A stretch of DNA of 64,000 nt from contig NZ_CP104205.1 in assembly GCF_025244665.1 (NCBI RefSeq), positions 1,106,001-1,170,000 on the forward strand, written 5' to 3'. The position numbers and the translations under genes are program-made. The stretch is from Maribacter litopenaei (GTDB lineage: Bacteria; Bacteroidota; Bacteroidia; Flavobacteriales; Flavobacteriaceae). Shown piece by piece: positions 30,143-40,550 of this stretch (its first letter is position 1; each line of letters opens with the position of its first letter). A model generated the notes under the pieces. That model had not been told where the DNA came from, searched no databases, and saw only the letters and a program-made list of their open reading frames with translations.

Positions 30143-31021
30143 ATGATACGACGCAAAATCATTTTTTTGTTATTGGGAATAGGGGCTTTATTGAGCATGG
30201 CATCCTGTGATGCATACTTCAACAAAGAGGTAGAAAAGAAACCTTTGGCCCGGGTAGGTGAATCTTATCTTTATAAGGAAGACCTAGCACCATTTATTAA
30301 AGATGGAATGTCCGCTGGGGATAGCGCATCTTTCGTTACCAATTACATTAACAATTGGGCCTCAAAACAACTGTTGCTTTCAAAGTCGAAAATTAATTTG
30401 CCGGAGGAAAAGCTTTCTGAATTTGATGCATTGGTCGATACTTATAGAACGGATCTCTATACCAGGGCCTATCAGGAAGCTTTGGTCTCCCAAGGAGCCG
30501 ATTCCGTAATTACGGATACTCAACTACAGGAATTTTACGATCGACAGCAGGAAAATTTTAAGTTAAAGGAGCGAATCGTTCGAATTCGTTTTGTACAGTT
30601 ACCACTAAATTTTCTCAACCAGGACGAAGTTGAAAGGAGGCTAAGGAGTTTTAATGAAGAAGATTTGGTCTATTTGGATTCTATTGGGGTACAATTCAAG
30701 AAATTGAATTTTAACGATTCTATTTGGGTCAGTTCCTCAAGAATTTTTGAGGAAATTCCACCCATAACCTTTGATAATCAGGATAGATACTTAAAAAATT
30801 CACAATTTTTTGAATTACAGGATTCAATCGGGGTATATTTGGGAAAAATTGAGGAAGTAAAGGAGGTTAATGATATTGCTCCTCTTTCCTATATAACGCC
30901 TACCATTAAACAGGTTTTATTAAGTCGTAGAAAAATAGACTACCTGCGAAAATTAGAAACTGAAATCATAGATGAAGCAATTAGAGAAAAAGAATTTGAG
31001 GTTTACAACGACAATGAATAA
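30143..31021 (+). CDS. Periplasmic chaperone-like lipoprotein (SurA-related, no PPIase motif)
   Basis: 292-residue lipoprotein: signal MIRRKIIFLLLGIGALLSM with lipobox MASC. The chain begins LARVGESYLYKEDLAPFI, like the opening strand of SurA/PrsA-type folding factors, and continues as long helices (NNWASKQLLLSKSKINL; DTQLQEFYDRQQENFKL) and a C-terminal part with SLSYITPTIKQVLLSRRK-like character. I see no complete parvulin domain, so it is probably a holdase or adaptor. Intact. Its end overlaps the start of surA by 8 bases, so the two are translationally coupled and likely work together on outer-membrane proteins. Confidence 0.75.
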   Translation: MIRRKIIFLLLGIGALLSMASCDAYFNKEVEKKPLARVGESYLYKEDLAPFIKDGMSAGDSASFVTNYINNWASKQLLLSKSKINLPEEKLSEFDALVDTYRTDLYTRAYQEALVSQGADSVITDTQLQEFYDRQQENFKLKERIVRIRFVQLPLNFLNQDEVERRLRSFNEEDLVYLDSIGVQFKKLNFNDSIWVSSSRIFEEIPPITFDNQDRYLKNSQFFELQDSIGVYLGKIEEVKEVNDIAPLSYITPTIKQVLLSRRKIDYLRKLETEIIDEAIREKEFEVYNDNE

Positions 31022-32440
31022 ACTGGGGTTTGTCCTTTTGGCAAGTATACTTTGTACCACTTTAGGTGCCCAAGAATCTACCACTGGCGATTCTCCCGAC
31101 GAAACGGCGGTTGTGGAAACCCCTACAAAAAAGGACTCTACCAATTTCAAAAGAATTAAGTTGGACGGTATTGCGGCTGTAGTTGGTGATTATGTGATTT
31201 TGGATTCCGATATAGAAAAGACTTTGATCGATTTAAAAAGCCAAGGAGCCTCTACGGAGGACATTACTCACTGCAGTCTTCTTGGTAAATTAATGGAGGA
31301 TCGTCTATATGCCCACCAGGCCGTACAGGATAGTATTTTGGTTTCAGATGACGAAGTGAATGCAACCGGAGACCGCCAGTTGCAATCTTTGGTTCAGCAA
31401 ATCGGCTCTATGGAAAAGGTGCTGAAATATTACAATAAAGAGGACGAGCAAAGTTTTAGGGAGGAGCTTTATAAAATTAATAAGCTTAGAATGTTATCCG
31501 AAAAAATGCAGCAGGATATTATTTCAGAAATTGAAATCACACCTGAGGAAGTTCGTCAGTTCTTCAATAAGATTCCTGAAAATGAAAGACCGGTTTTTGG
31601 CGCTGAATTGGAAATCGCCCGGATAGTAAAGGCTCCTGAGCCATCCGAGGCTGAAAAACAAAAGGTTATAGATAAGCTCAATGAAATTAAGGCTGATGTA
31701 GAGGATAATGATGCCAGCTTTAGTGTAAAGGCGATTTTATATTCCCAGGATCCCGGTTCTAAATCAAAAGGTGGTTTTTATAGTATTACCAAGGAAACTG
31801 GTTTTGACAAAACATTTAAGGACGTGGCTTTCAGTCTTCGGGAAGGTGAGGTTTCGGAGCCTTTTGAGACCATCTTCGGATTTCATATCATATATATTGA
31901 AAAAATCAGGGGTCAGGAACTTGATTTAAGACATATTTTGATTCAACCGTGAAATTTCGCAAGATGCATTGGACGAAGCGAAGTCTGAATTGGATAGTAT
32001 TCGTAAGAATATCATTGATGGTAAATTCACCTTTGCGGAAGCTGCACTTAATTTTTCGGATGAGAAGGAAACCAAATTTGATGGTGGCTTGCTCAGAAAT
32101 CCACAAGATTTTAGTTCACGATTTGAGTTGACCAAGATGGATCCTACCTTATATAATCAAGTCCGTGATTTAAAGGATGATCAAATATCCTATCCCATTT
32201 TGGAACCGAGACCCAAGGGGAGGGCCTTCAAAATACAAGATTCTCAAAGTTACAAATCGCTATGATGAACATGTAGCTGATTTTTCTAAGGACTACACTA
32301 AAATTCAACAGCTTGCCCTTACAGAAAAGCAATACAATGCTATTAAGGAGTGGATGGAAGACCATATAGAAGATACTTATATTAGCGTTAGCGATGCCAA
32401 CAGGGATTGCGATTTTGCTAATAATTGGGTAAAGAACTAA
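31014..32440 (+). CDS. surA: Peptidyl-prolyl isomerase SurA (two frameshifts)
   Basis: Periplasmic chaperone and prolyl isomerase for outer-membrane proteins, about 475 residues. Signal peptide [19 protein letters not shown]; SurA N-domain ([20 protein letters not shown]); first parvulin domain ([11 protein letters not shown] to [16 protein letters not shown]); second parvulin domain starting [10 protein letters not shown], then after a shift near 31945 [18 protein letters not shown] and [10 protein letters not shown]. Another shift near 32240 gives the C-terminal helix [17 protein letters not shown]...NNWVKN. The ATG at 31014 lies just before the upstream stop. moxR follows after two bases. 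Confidence 0.92.
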
Positions 32441-32442
32441 GT

Positions 32443-33395
32443 ATGTCAGATGTTGCCGCTGTTAAAGTATTGATCCAAAAACACAATGCATTAAAAAAAG
32501 AAATTGCCAAAGTAATTGTTGGTCAAGAAGACGTTATAGACCAAATATTGCTTTCTATCTATACGGGGGGGCATTCCTTGTTGATTGGAGTTCCCGGTCT
32601 TGCCAAAACCTTGATGGTAAACACAATTGCCCAAGCACTTGGATTGGATTTCAAGAGAATTCAGTTTACGCCGATTTAATGCCTAGCGATATTCGGGTAG
32701 TGAAGTTTTGGATCAGAACAGGAATTTTAAATTTATTAAGGATCCCGTTTTTTCCAACATTATCTTGGCTGATGAAATTAATAGAACCCCTCCCAAAACA
32801 CAGGCTGCACTTCACGGAGGCCATGCAGGAAAGAGCAGTTACCATAGCAGGACATCAATACAAATTGGATTTGCCTTATTTTGTACTTGCCACTCAAAAC
32901 CCCATTGAACAAGAAGGTACGTACCCCTTACCGGAGGCCCAGTTGAACTGCTTTATGTTCGCAATAGAGTTAAAATATCCAAGTGTAGAGGAGGAAGTTA
33001 AGGTCGTAAAAAATACAACTTCCACTACCAAGTATCAAGTGGAACCTCAGTTCAATGCCAATCAGATTTTAGAAATTCAGGAGTTGGTTAGAAGAATTCC
33101 CGTTCCCGACAATGTAGTCGAATACGCCGTAAAATTGGTTAATAAGACCGGACCAAATTTGGAAACCGCTACAGATTATGTAAAACAATATGTAGATTGG
33201 GGAGCTGGTCCAAGGGCTTCACAAAATCTTATTTTGGCAGCAAAAGCGAACGCCGCTGTCAATGGAAAATTTTCACCCGATTTTGAGGATGTCCAAAAGG
33301 TTGCAAATGGGATACTCAAACATAGGATTATTAAAAATTACAAAGCAGAGGCCGAGGGTATATCCGAAGAAGATATCATTAAGCAGCTTTTGTAA
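32443..33395 (+). CDS. MoxR family AAA+ ATPase (frameshifts)
   Basis: AAA+ ATPase of about 317 residues, chaperone-like for assembly or activation of enzymes, often with von Willebrand-domain partners (none here). Walker [24 protein letters not shown] linker, Walker [19 protein letters not shown], sensor-1 region [20 protein letters not shown]. The lid domain ends DIIKQLL. The frame shifts near 32675, 32700 and 32810; correct readings give QFTPDLMPSDI and [12 protein letters not shown]. It begins two bases after the surA stop. Confidence 0.9.
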
Positions 33396-33576
33396 TTATC
33401 TAGGTTCAATAGTCTTTATTTCCGTTTTAAGAATCCCATATTTTCTTTTTTTTAGAAAGGGCTACGTTTAAAATGTAACGAATGCTAAAAAAGGTTTTAT
33501 TCCTTTGTCTAAAATTTTAATTGCGCCTTAGATTTTCTTAATTTTACGGAATTGCTTTAACATTAAATAGATAAAT

Positions 33577-35848
33577 ATGGCATTTGATATTGATATGATT
33601 AAAGGGGTGTACGCCAATATGGCGGAGCGCGTGGATAAGGCTCGTGAGATAGTGGGCAAGCCACTAACCCTTTCGGAGAAGATTTTATATTCTCACCTAT
33701 GGGATGGTACTCCATCCAAAGCCTTTGTCAGAGGTAAGGATTATGTTGATTTTGCTCCAGATCGTATTGCTTGTCAGGATGCAACCGCCCAAATGGCATT
33801 ATTACAATTTATGCAGGCCGGTAAACCTAAAGTGGCGGTTCCAACAACCGTACATTGTGATCACCTGATTCAGGCGAAAAGCGGTGCTGCTGCAGATTTA
33901 AAGTCGGCCAACTCGACGAGTGCCGAGGTATTCGACTTTTTGGAGTCCGTTTCTAATAAATATGGAATAGGATTTTGGAAACCCGGTGCTGGGATAATTC
34001 ATCAAGTAGTTTTGGAAAATTATGCCTTTCCTGGAGGAATGATGATTGGAACCGATTCCCACACCGTTAACGCCGGTGGTTTGGGAATGGTAGCCATAGG
34101 TGTAGGTGGAGCTGATGCTGTGGACGTTATGGCTGGTATGGCATGGGAACTTAAATTTCCCAAGTTGATCGGTGTTCGATTGACTGGTGAGATTTCGGTT
34201 GAATCGCTCCTAAGGATGTTATACTTAAAGTTGCTGAAATCCTTACGGTAAAAGGAGGAACGGGAGCCATTGTTGAATATTTTGGATCTGGTGCTAAGGC
34301 CCTATCCTGTACAGGAAAAGGAACCATTTGTAATATGGGTGCGGAAATCGGGGCCACTACTTCTACCTTTGGCTATGACGAGTCTATGGAAAGATATCTT
34401 AGGGCCACAGATAGAGCAGATGTAGCCGATGCGGCTAATAAAGTGAAAGAACACCTTACTGCAGATGCAGAGGTTTATACCAATCCGGAACAATATTTTG
34501 ATCAAGTTATCGATATTGACCTTTCTAAATTAAACCCATTATTGAATGGTCCTTTTACTCCTGATTTGTCTACGTCAGTAGGAAAGGAAATGACCGAAAA
34601 GGCTACAAAAAACGATTGGCCAATGCAAGTGGAATGGGGTCTTATAGGATCTTGTACCAACTCTTCCTATGAAGATTTATCCGAGCTTCTTCCATTGCGC
34701 AACAGGCATTGGATAAAAAACTAAAGACGAAAGCGGAGTTTGGAATAAACCCAGGTTCTGAGCAGGTTCGATATACGGCGGAACGTGATGGAATCCTTGG
34801 AATCTTTGAAAAATTGGATGCCAAGATTTTCACGAATGCTTGTGCACCATGTATTGGTCAGTGGGCCCGTTACAATGATCCAAAGAACGCTCCAAAGAAC
34901 AGTATTGTACATTCTTTTAATAGAAACTTTGCAAAACGCGCAGATGGTAATCCAAATACCCATGCCTTTGTAGCTTCACCGGAGATTACGGCTGCTATAG
35001 CCATCGCCGGAAGATTGGATTTTAACCCAATGACGGATACCCTGATCAATGAAGAAGGGCAAGAAGTAAAGTTCGATGAACCAACAGGATGGGAATTACC
35101 ACCAAAAGGTTTTGAGGTAGAGGATGCTGGATACCTAGCGCCTAAAGAAGATGGGTCCAGTGTGAAGGTCGTGGTAGACCCAACTTCGGAAAGACTCCAA
35201 TTGTTGGAGCCATTTGAACCCATTAAGAACGAGGAACTTCAAGGGGCCAAATTATTGATTAAGGCCTATGGAAAGTGTACTACGGATCACATTTCCATGG
35301 CGGGATCATGGTTGCGATTTAGGGGACATTTGGACAATATCGCTAATAACACCTTAATTGGAGCTGTAAACGCTTACAACCAAAAAACAAATTTGGTGAA
35401 AAATCAGTTGACCGGTGAATATGAAGGAGTACCCGATACACAACGAGCCTATAAGGCCAAGGGGATAAAGTCCATTGTAGTAGGTGACCATAACTATGGT
35501 GAGGGTTCTTCTAGGGAACATGCTGCAATGCAACCAAGACATCTTGGCGTGGCGGCAGTTTTGGTTAAATCCTTTGCGCGTATACATGAAACGAACTTAA
35601 AAAAACAAGGGATGTTAGCATTGACTTTTGCCAATGAGAAGGACTATGATTTGATAATGGAAGATGATACGTTCAACTTTGTGGACATCGCTGATTTTGC
35701 TCCGGATAAACCATTGACAATTGAAATTGTTCATGCTGACGGTTCAAAGGATACTATTAAGGCAAACCATACCTATAACGATGCGCAAATTGGCTGGTTT
35801 AGGGAAGGTTCTGCTTTGAACGTAATCAAAAGGCAAAACGCGTCTTAA
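33577..35848 (+). CDS. Aconitate hydratase, mitochondrial type (two frameshifts)
   Basis: TCA-cycle enzyme converting citrate to isocitrate with a [4Fe-4S] cluster. About 756 residues. Conserved segments: [31 protein letters not shown], cluster ligands in [12 protein letters not shown] and [11 protein letters not shown], and the C-terminal swivel domain ([38 protein letters not shown]). One-base shifts near 34205 ([14 protein letters not shown]) and 34695 ([14 protein letters not shown]). Monocistronic, with a strong terminator after it. An essential central enzyme, so the shifts are taken as errors. Confidence 0.96.
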
Positions 35849-35870
35849 CATAATTTTAAAATAAATTAGG

Positions 35871-35900
35871 AAAACTCCCAATACTATTTGGGAGTTTTTT
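35871..35900 (+). terminator. Intrinsic terminator after aconitase
   Basis: AAAACTCCCAA-TACTAT-TTGGGAGTTTTTT forms a perfect stem with a six-base loop and U run, 22 bases after the aconitase stop. Confidence 0.92.
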
Positions 35901-35926
35901 AGTTTTGGATATTCCATAAACTTAAA

Positions 35927-36480
35927 ATGAAGAAACAAACTTTTTACACGCTTTTGGTCATAGCATTTGTGTTGTCTTTCTTTGTAACCCCTCTTGGTGA
36001 TTATAGCAAGATTCTTTTAAATAGGTGGTTGGCCACCGCACCTACCGTTATTAGTCCCGAGAAGCGAGGTAAAATTGCGAGTTACGATTGGATCCTAAAG
36101 GATGAAAAGTGGAATTTTTTCAATTTTGAAGAAGCTAAAGGAAAAGTTGTTTTTATTTCATTTTGGACCTCATGGCATATGCCATCACAAGCACAGTTAA
36201 AGGACATTCAAAATCTATATGACAAATACAAGGGAAAGGTAAAATTCTATATCATTACCAATGAAGAAAGGGTCCTGTAGAACTTTTTATGGAGAAACAT
36301 GGGTATAATTTTCCAGTAACATATCGTATTGTTGGAGAAAATAGTCCAATAACTATTTTAAATCCACCCGGATCGTACATTTTGGATAAAAACGGCTATG
36401 TGGTCGTGCACCAAAATGCCGTAGCTGACTGGGATAATTCAAAAGTGGACCAATTATTGGAAAAACTGGTCAACGAATAG
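35927..36480 (+). CDS. TlpA/thioredoxin-like protein lacking the CxxC motif (frameshift)
   Basis: About 184 residues. N-terminal signal anchor (TLLVIAFVLSFFVTPLG) puts the domain in the periplasm. The thioredoxin fold of TlpA type is clear (EEAKGKVVFISFWTSWHMPS, QLKDIQNLYDKYKGKVKF, the cis-Pro loop region and SYILDKNGYVVVHQNAVADW). The active site, normally WCPPC or similar, reads WHMPS, so both cysteines are missing. The frame shifts by one base near 36272 (EPVELFMEKHGYNFPV). It therefore cannot do disulfide exchange and may be a binding or chaperone variant. Convergent with crtZ. Confidence 0.8.
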
Positions 36481-36486
36481 TCCTTC

Positions 36487-36942
36487 TTATTTGGCATTTC
36501 TAAAATACTTAAATGGGACAAGGAGCATTCCAAAGCATTCCCCATCATTTTTACCCAAATGTTTGTGATGGATTTTGTGGGCACGTCTTACTCCCTTGGC
36601 ATACCAATTGTTTGCATTCCTAAACAATTTAAAACGCTGGTGAATAAAGATGTCATGTACAAAAAAATAGGCGATACCATAGGCTAGAATTCCAAAACCT
36701 AATGGCCAACCATACCAAAATCCATTGGCTCCGGAATAAAACAGTAGCATACTCACGATGGCATAGAAAATGAAAAAGGCATCATTTCTTTCAAACCAAG
36801 AGTCATGGTCTTTATGATGGTGATCTTTGTGTAAAGACCATAAAAATCCATGCATAATATATTTATGGGTAAACCATGCCATAAATTCCATAAAGGCAAA
36901 TGTGCCTAAAAATATTAGTATCCAAAGAAAAGCGTTCATCAA
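36487..36942 (-). CDS. crtZ: Beta-carotene hydroxylase CrtZ
   Basis: Di-iron membrane hydroxylase that turns beta-carotene into zeaxanthin. Intact, 151 residues, four hydrophobic segments. All histidine boxes of the fatty-acid-hydroxylase superfamily are present: THKYIMH, HKDHHHKDH, HDIFIHQRF and HKIHHKH. The start ATG overlaps the crtB stop (ATGA-type overlap of four bases). Last gene of the operon regulator-crtI-crtB-crtZ. A lycopene cyclase (crtY) is not in this window. Confidence 0.93.
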   Translation of the reverse strand: MMNAFLWILIFLGTFAFMEFMAWFTHKYIMHGFLWSLHKDHHHKDHDSWFERNDAFFIFYAIVSMLLFYSGANGFWYGWPLGFGILAYGIAYFFVHDIFIHQRFKLFRNANNWYAKGVRRAHKIHHKHLGKNDGECFGMLLVPFKYFRNAK

Positions 36943-37778
36943 ACCAAATTCATTTTATATTTAACGTAGGATCTTGCCAATAGGCCAAATTTTTCATAAT
37001 CCGGTACACGAATTCGCGTACTTTTTATCTCCATGGATGGCGTATCCTGTAGTTTTTTAAGTAATCTAGAATAATATCTATAGGCTGTATAAACCCCAAA
37101 TTTCGCTTCGATGGGTAATTTTACGATGCCCTTATAACCTTCTTGAAAATCTTTCCTTATTTCATCAACGATCTCCTTTTTAGAAATTTCATCTAATGCG
37201 GCTAAATTGGCATTTGGAAAGTAGGATCGATTCAACTCCTCAAAATCCGCTTTTACGTCCCTTAGAAAGTTAACCTTTTGAAATGCCGATCCAAGGGCCA
37301 TGGCGGATTCCTTTAGATCCTCGTAGGAGTCATCACATCCCTTTACGAAGACTTTCAAACACATTAAACCAACTACATCGGCAGAACCATAAATGTACTC
37401 TTTATATTCTGCATCTGTTTTATATATGCTTTTGGTCAAGTCTGCTCGCATACTTTTCATAAATGAGTCGACCAAGTGCATGGGTATTTTATACTTGTGA
37501 AATGTATGTTGAAAGGAATTAAGAATAGGATTAAGACTGATTTTGTTGTCAATGGCCGCGGCAAGTTCCTCTTCAAATTTAATAAATAGAGTGTTTTTGT
37601 CGTAGTCATGGAAGGTATCCACGATTTCATCGGCAAACCTTACAAAGCCGTAGATATTATAGATATCTCCTCTAATTGAACTATGAAGCATTTTTGTTGC
37701 CAAGGCAAACGACGTACTATATTTTTCGGTAACTATTTTACTACACTCGTAGGATACCTTGTCAAAAGTAATTTTCAT
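36939..37778 (-). CDS. crtB: Phytoene synthase CrtB
   Basis: Condenses two geranylgeranyl diphosphates to phytoene. Intact, 279 residues. Aspartate-rich metal-binding motifs are visible: RFADEIVDTF (first DxxxD) and FLRDVKADFEELNRSYFP (second DxxxD with the conserved RSYFP). Also KVFVKGCDDSYEDLKESAMALGSAFQ-like helix. Starts nine bases after the crtI stop. Confidence 0.95.
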   Translation of the reverse strand: MKITFDKVSYECSKIVTEKYSTSFALATKMLHSSIRGDIYNIYGFVRFADEIVDTFHDYDKNTLFIKFEEELAAAIDNKISLNPILNSFQHTFHKYKIPMHLVDSFMKSMRADLTKSIYKTDAEYKEYIYGSADVVGLMCLKVFVKGCDDSYEDLKESAMALGSAFQKVNFLRDVKADFEELNRSYFPNANLAALDEISKKEIVDEIRKDFQEGYKGIVKLPIEAKFGVYTAYRYYSRLLKKLQDTPSMEIKSTRIRVPDYEKFGLLARSYVKYKMNLV

Positions 37779-37787
37779 AGTTTTAAG

Positions 37788-39244
37788 TTAGTTATTTTTA
37801 GTTAGAAGTTCGGAAACTAATTTCCCTGAAATGAGCGAAGGAGGTACTCCTGGCCCTGGAACTGTTAGTTGTCCTGTAAAATAAAGGTTTTTGACTTTAC
37901 TGCTTTTTAATTTTGGCCTTAAAAATGCGGTTTGTGATAGTGTATTAGCCATTCCATAGGCATTTCCTTTGTACGAATTATATCTTTCAACAAAGTCATT
38001 GACGCAAAACGTTTTCCTAAAAAGTATCTTATCCAAAACTTTTTGATTGGTTTTTTGCTCGAACCTATCCATAATCAAGTCAAAATATTGCTCTCTAAGT
38101 TCTTCGGTGTCCTCCAATCCCGGTGCTATAGGAACCGAAAAAAGCCTGTTTCACAACCCTCGGGAGCCATGCTGTCATCCGTAATTGAGGGGAAGTTGGC
38201 ATAGAAAAGAGGGCTGGTTGGCCATTGAGGATTATCATAAATTTCTTCTGCATGCCTTTCAAAATCTGTATCAAAGAATAAATTATGGTGCTCAACATTT
38301 CTCATTTTACTATTAAAGGCGATATAGAACAACAAAGATGATGGCGCAAACGTCTTCTTGTTCCAATACATCTCACTATACTGTCTATATTCTTGATCTA
38401 ATAAACCTTCGGAATGATGATAGTCCGCCCCACTAACCACAATATCCGCCAAGATTTCTTGGCCTTTGCAAACGATACCATTGCAATTGCCTTTTGAAAC
38501 CAATATTTTTTCGACTTCTGAACCAACATGGATTTTAACACCAAGTTCTTTGGCCGGATTACCCATTGCCTCAATAATTTGGTACATACCACCTTGGGGG
38601 TGCCAAGTACCGAGTCCGAAATCTGCAAAATTCATGAAACTGTAAAAGGATGGGGTATCGCTTGGCTTTGCACCAAGAAAAAGTACGGGAAACTCTAAGG
38701 TAGCAATAAGCTTCGGATTTTTGAACCTTTTTCTTACCTCAGAACTTATGGTCTTAAAAAACTGGTCTACTTTAAGTATGGTTTCTTTTGTAACCAACTC
38801 AAAAGGAGATACGCCAGGTCTCAAAACAATTTTATTAATGGCAACATTGTAATTCTCCTGAGCGAGGGCGATAAATTTTTTAAGTTCCGCGGAACTTCCC
38901 TTTTCAATACGCTCAAATTCCGGACATATTTTATCCATGGAGTCACCTACGGTGATTACATCGTCTGCAAAGAAAATTTTATAAGCTGGATTTAATTTGT
39001 CCAATTTGTAATAGTCAGATGTGGATTTGCCAAAATCCCTGAAAAATTTTTCAAAGATATCGGGCATCCAATACCAACTTGCACCCATGTCAAAGGTAAA
39101 TCCATCTTTGATGAATTGAGCTGCTCTGCCACCTATGGTATCATTTTTTTCGTATATACCCACATCATGGCCGGCCTTGGCGAGATAACAAGCTGCCGAT
39201 AGAGAGGAGAAACCAGATCCTATAATGGCTATATTTTTTCCCAT
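37788..39244 (-). CDS. crtI: Phytoene desaturase CrtI (frameshift near C-terminus)
   Basis: FAD-dependent desaturase converting phytoene to lycopene (the four-step type). N-terminal FAD motif IIGSGFSSLSAACYLAKAG and YEKNDTIGGRAAQF; C-terminal signature LYFTGQLTVPGPGVPPSLIS with the dinucleotide-binding Gly-rich loop. About 487 residues. The frame shifts near 38120 (FFRFL becomes FFLVPIAPGLEDTEELREQY). It begins two bases after the regulator stop codon, so regulator and enzymes share a transcript. Confidence 0.95.
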
Positions 39245-39246
39245 TC

Positions 39247-40148
39247 TTATAAATTTTGAACTACCTCCTCAATTGAAGTAAATATTTTTAAAAATTTTGG
39301 GAGATTTGGTTTTTCTAAATATTGAGTTTGACGGCCTAGAATCCATAAATTGGGATTTGCATAATCTTCCAAAAACTTTTCAAAATCACTTATATAATCG
39401 TTTATTCCGGATTTATCGGGTTTTACAGTGAAGTAAGATAAAAAATAAATATTGTCGAAATACTTTTTTAAATCAACTAAGCTTTCTATGGGTATGGTTT
39501 GCCCCAAATAAATTACTTTATATCCTTTTAGAAGAATTTCATAATTAAGGTAAAGTAAGCCAATGTCGTGAATCTCATTTTCAGGCAGAAAAGAAACAAA
39601 TACCTTGTTATCCTTTATAGGTTTTTGGTGTTGAATACGTTCTGTATTCACTAATATTTTTTGTTTGATTAAGCTGGTAATGAAATGCTCATGTGCTGGA
39701 CTGATAGTGTCCGTTTGCCATAAAAGACCAATTTCGTTTAACAATGGAATGAAAACCTCTTTGAAAACTTCCCGGAAAGATTTCGTTTTTAAGAGTTTAT
39801 CATAGGTATCGAAGAAAATAGTTTGGTCAAAATTCATCATGGCCAATTTGAAGGCGTTCAGATTTTTTGACTTATTTGTTTTATTTGAAACTACCTCTTT
39901 TACCGCGTTCGGGATATCAGCCTCGGGAATTTTGGCAATCTTCGATATCTTATACCCATTGTCATAGAGAAGGGTAATATTTAAAAGCTTCTGTAAACTT
40001 GACAGACTGTAAGTTCTGATATTGGTATCCGTTCTTTCCGGAGAAAGTAAATTGTATCTTTTTTCCCGAGATACGAATGGTGTGTGCCTTGATACCGAGA
40101 CAGGTTCTCAAGATCTCGAATGCTAAAAATCTTTTTTACGTTGTTCAT
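39247..40148 (-). CDS. MerR-family regulator with B12-binding domain (CarH/LitR-like), frameshifted
   Basis: About 301 residues. The MerR helix-turn-helix is at the N-terminus: FSIRDLENLSGIKAHTIRIW, then EKRYNLLSPERTDTNIR; the frame shifts near 40085 inside this domain and again near 39840-39990. The C-terminal part is a cobalamin-binding module: LLWQTDTISPAHEHFITSL contains W-x9-EH (the adenosylcobalamin-capping motif of CarH), and ENEIHDIGLLYLNYEILL holds ExHxxG, whose His is the lower cobalt ligand. In CarH proteins AdoCbl keeps the repressor tetrameric on DNA in the dark and light destroys it. Its place as first gene of the crtI-crtB-crtZ operon supports light-dependent carotenoid control. 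The function is inferred from motifs and context. Confidence 0.85.
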
Positions 40149-40164
40149 AATTTTAGGAAAAACG

Positions 40165-40177
40165 TTAAACAAACTTA
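40165..40177 (-). promoter_or_regulatory. Probable regulated promoter of the carotenoid operon
   Basis: On the minus strand TAAGTTTG (40177-40170) matches the -7 element TAnnTTTG, overlapping TTTGTTTAA (40173-40165), which is also found in the fasciclin upstream region. No TTG occurs at the -33 position (ACC instead). The overlap of a possible operator with the -7 element would suit an autorepressor. Weak evidence. Confidence 0.4.
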
Positions 40178-40225
40178 TGAAATTGAATGCAAAGTTGGTT
40201 GGAAAAGAAGTTAAAATCTCGCTAA

Positions 40226-40258
40226 ATAAAAAGGCCAGGTATATTGTACCTGGCCTTT
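40226..40258 (-). terminator. Terminator of tRNA-Leu transcript
   Basis: Minus strand: AAAGGCCAGGTA-loop-TACCTGGCCTTTTTATTT, a perfect stem with a T-rich tail directly after the tRNA-Leu 3' end. Confidence 0.85.
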
Positions 40259-40259
40259 G

Positions 40260-40343
40260 TGCCCACGACTAGATTCGAACTAGCACGTCCTTACGAACAC
40301 TACCCCCTCAAGGTAGCGTGTCTACCAATTTCACCACGTGGGC
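40260..40343 (-). tRNA. tRNA-Leu (anticodon GAG)
   Basis: 84 nucleotides on the minus strand. Acceptor GCCCACG pairs with CGTGGGC, discriminator A, no encoded CCA. Anticodon arm CTACC-TTGAGGG-GGTAG gives anticodon GAG (Leu, CUC/CUU). Long variable arm as in class II tRNAs; T arm CTAGTTCGAATCTAG. Preceded by a promoter at 40360-40388. Confidence 0.95.
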
Positions 40344-40359
40344 GTTTTATAACAAGGCG

Positions 40360-40388
40360 TAAAGATAAAAAGGTATTGTGTATTTCAA
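40360..40388 (-). promoter_or_regulatory. Promoter of tRNA-Leu
   Basis: Minus strand TTG (40388-40386), 18-base spacer, TATCTTTA (40367-40360), one mismatch to TAnnTTTG, 17 bases before the tRNA 5' end. Confidence 0.55.
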
Positions 40389-40550
40389 AGCATATCCATT
40401 GCGAGTTTTAGTTATTGGAGGATAAAAATAACTTATTCGAAATCCAACCTTAAAAATTCATGAATTTAGGATGCTCCTTTTTGTCAATCTCAAGTTTCTG
40501 AGGAAAATATTTATAAATTGTTATCTCATACTCACCTAAATGACAATTAC

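Noticed and set aside
33577..35848. Programmed ribosomal frameshifting in aconitase and other core genes
   Set aside because: Shifts are found in many unrelated genes at varied sites without slippery heptamers plus structure; sequencing error explains all.
39247..40148. Methionine-synthase-like or methyltransferase corrinoid protein
   Set aside because: The B12 module is preceded by a MerR HTH and has the W-x9-EH motif of photosensory regulators; it heads a carotenoid operon.
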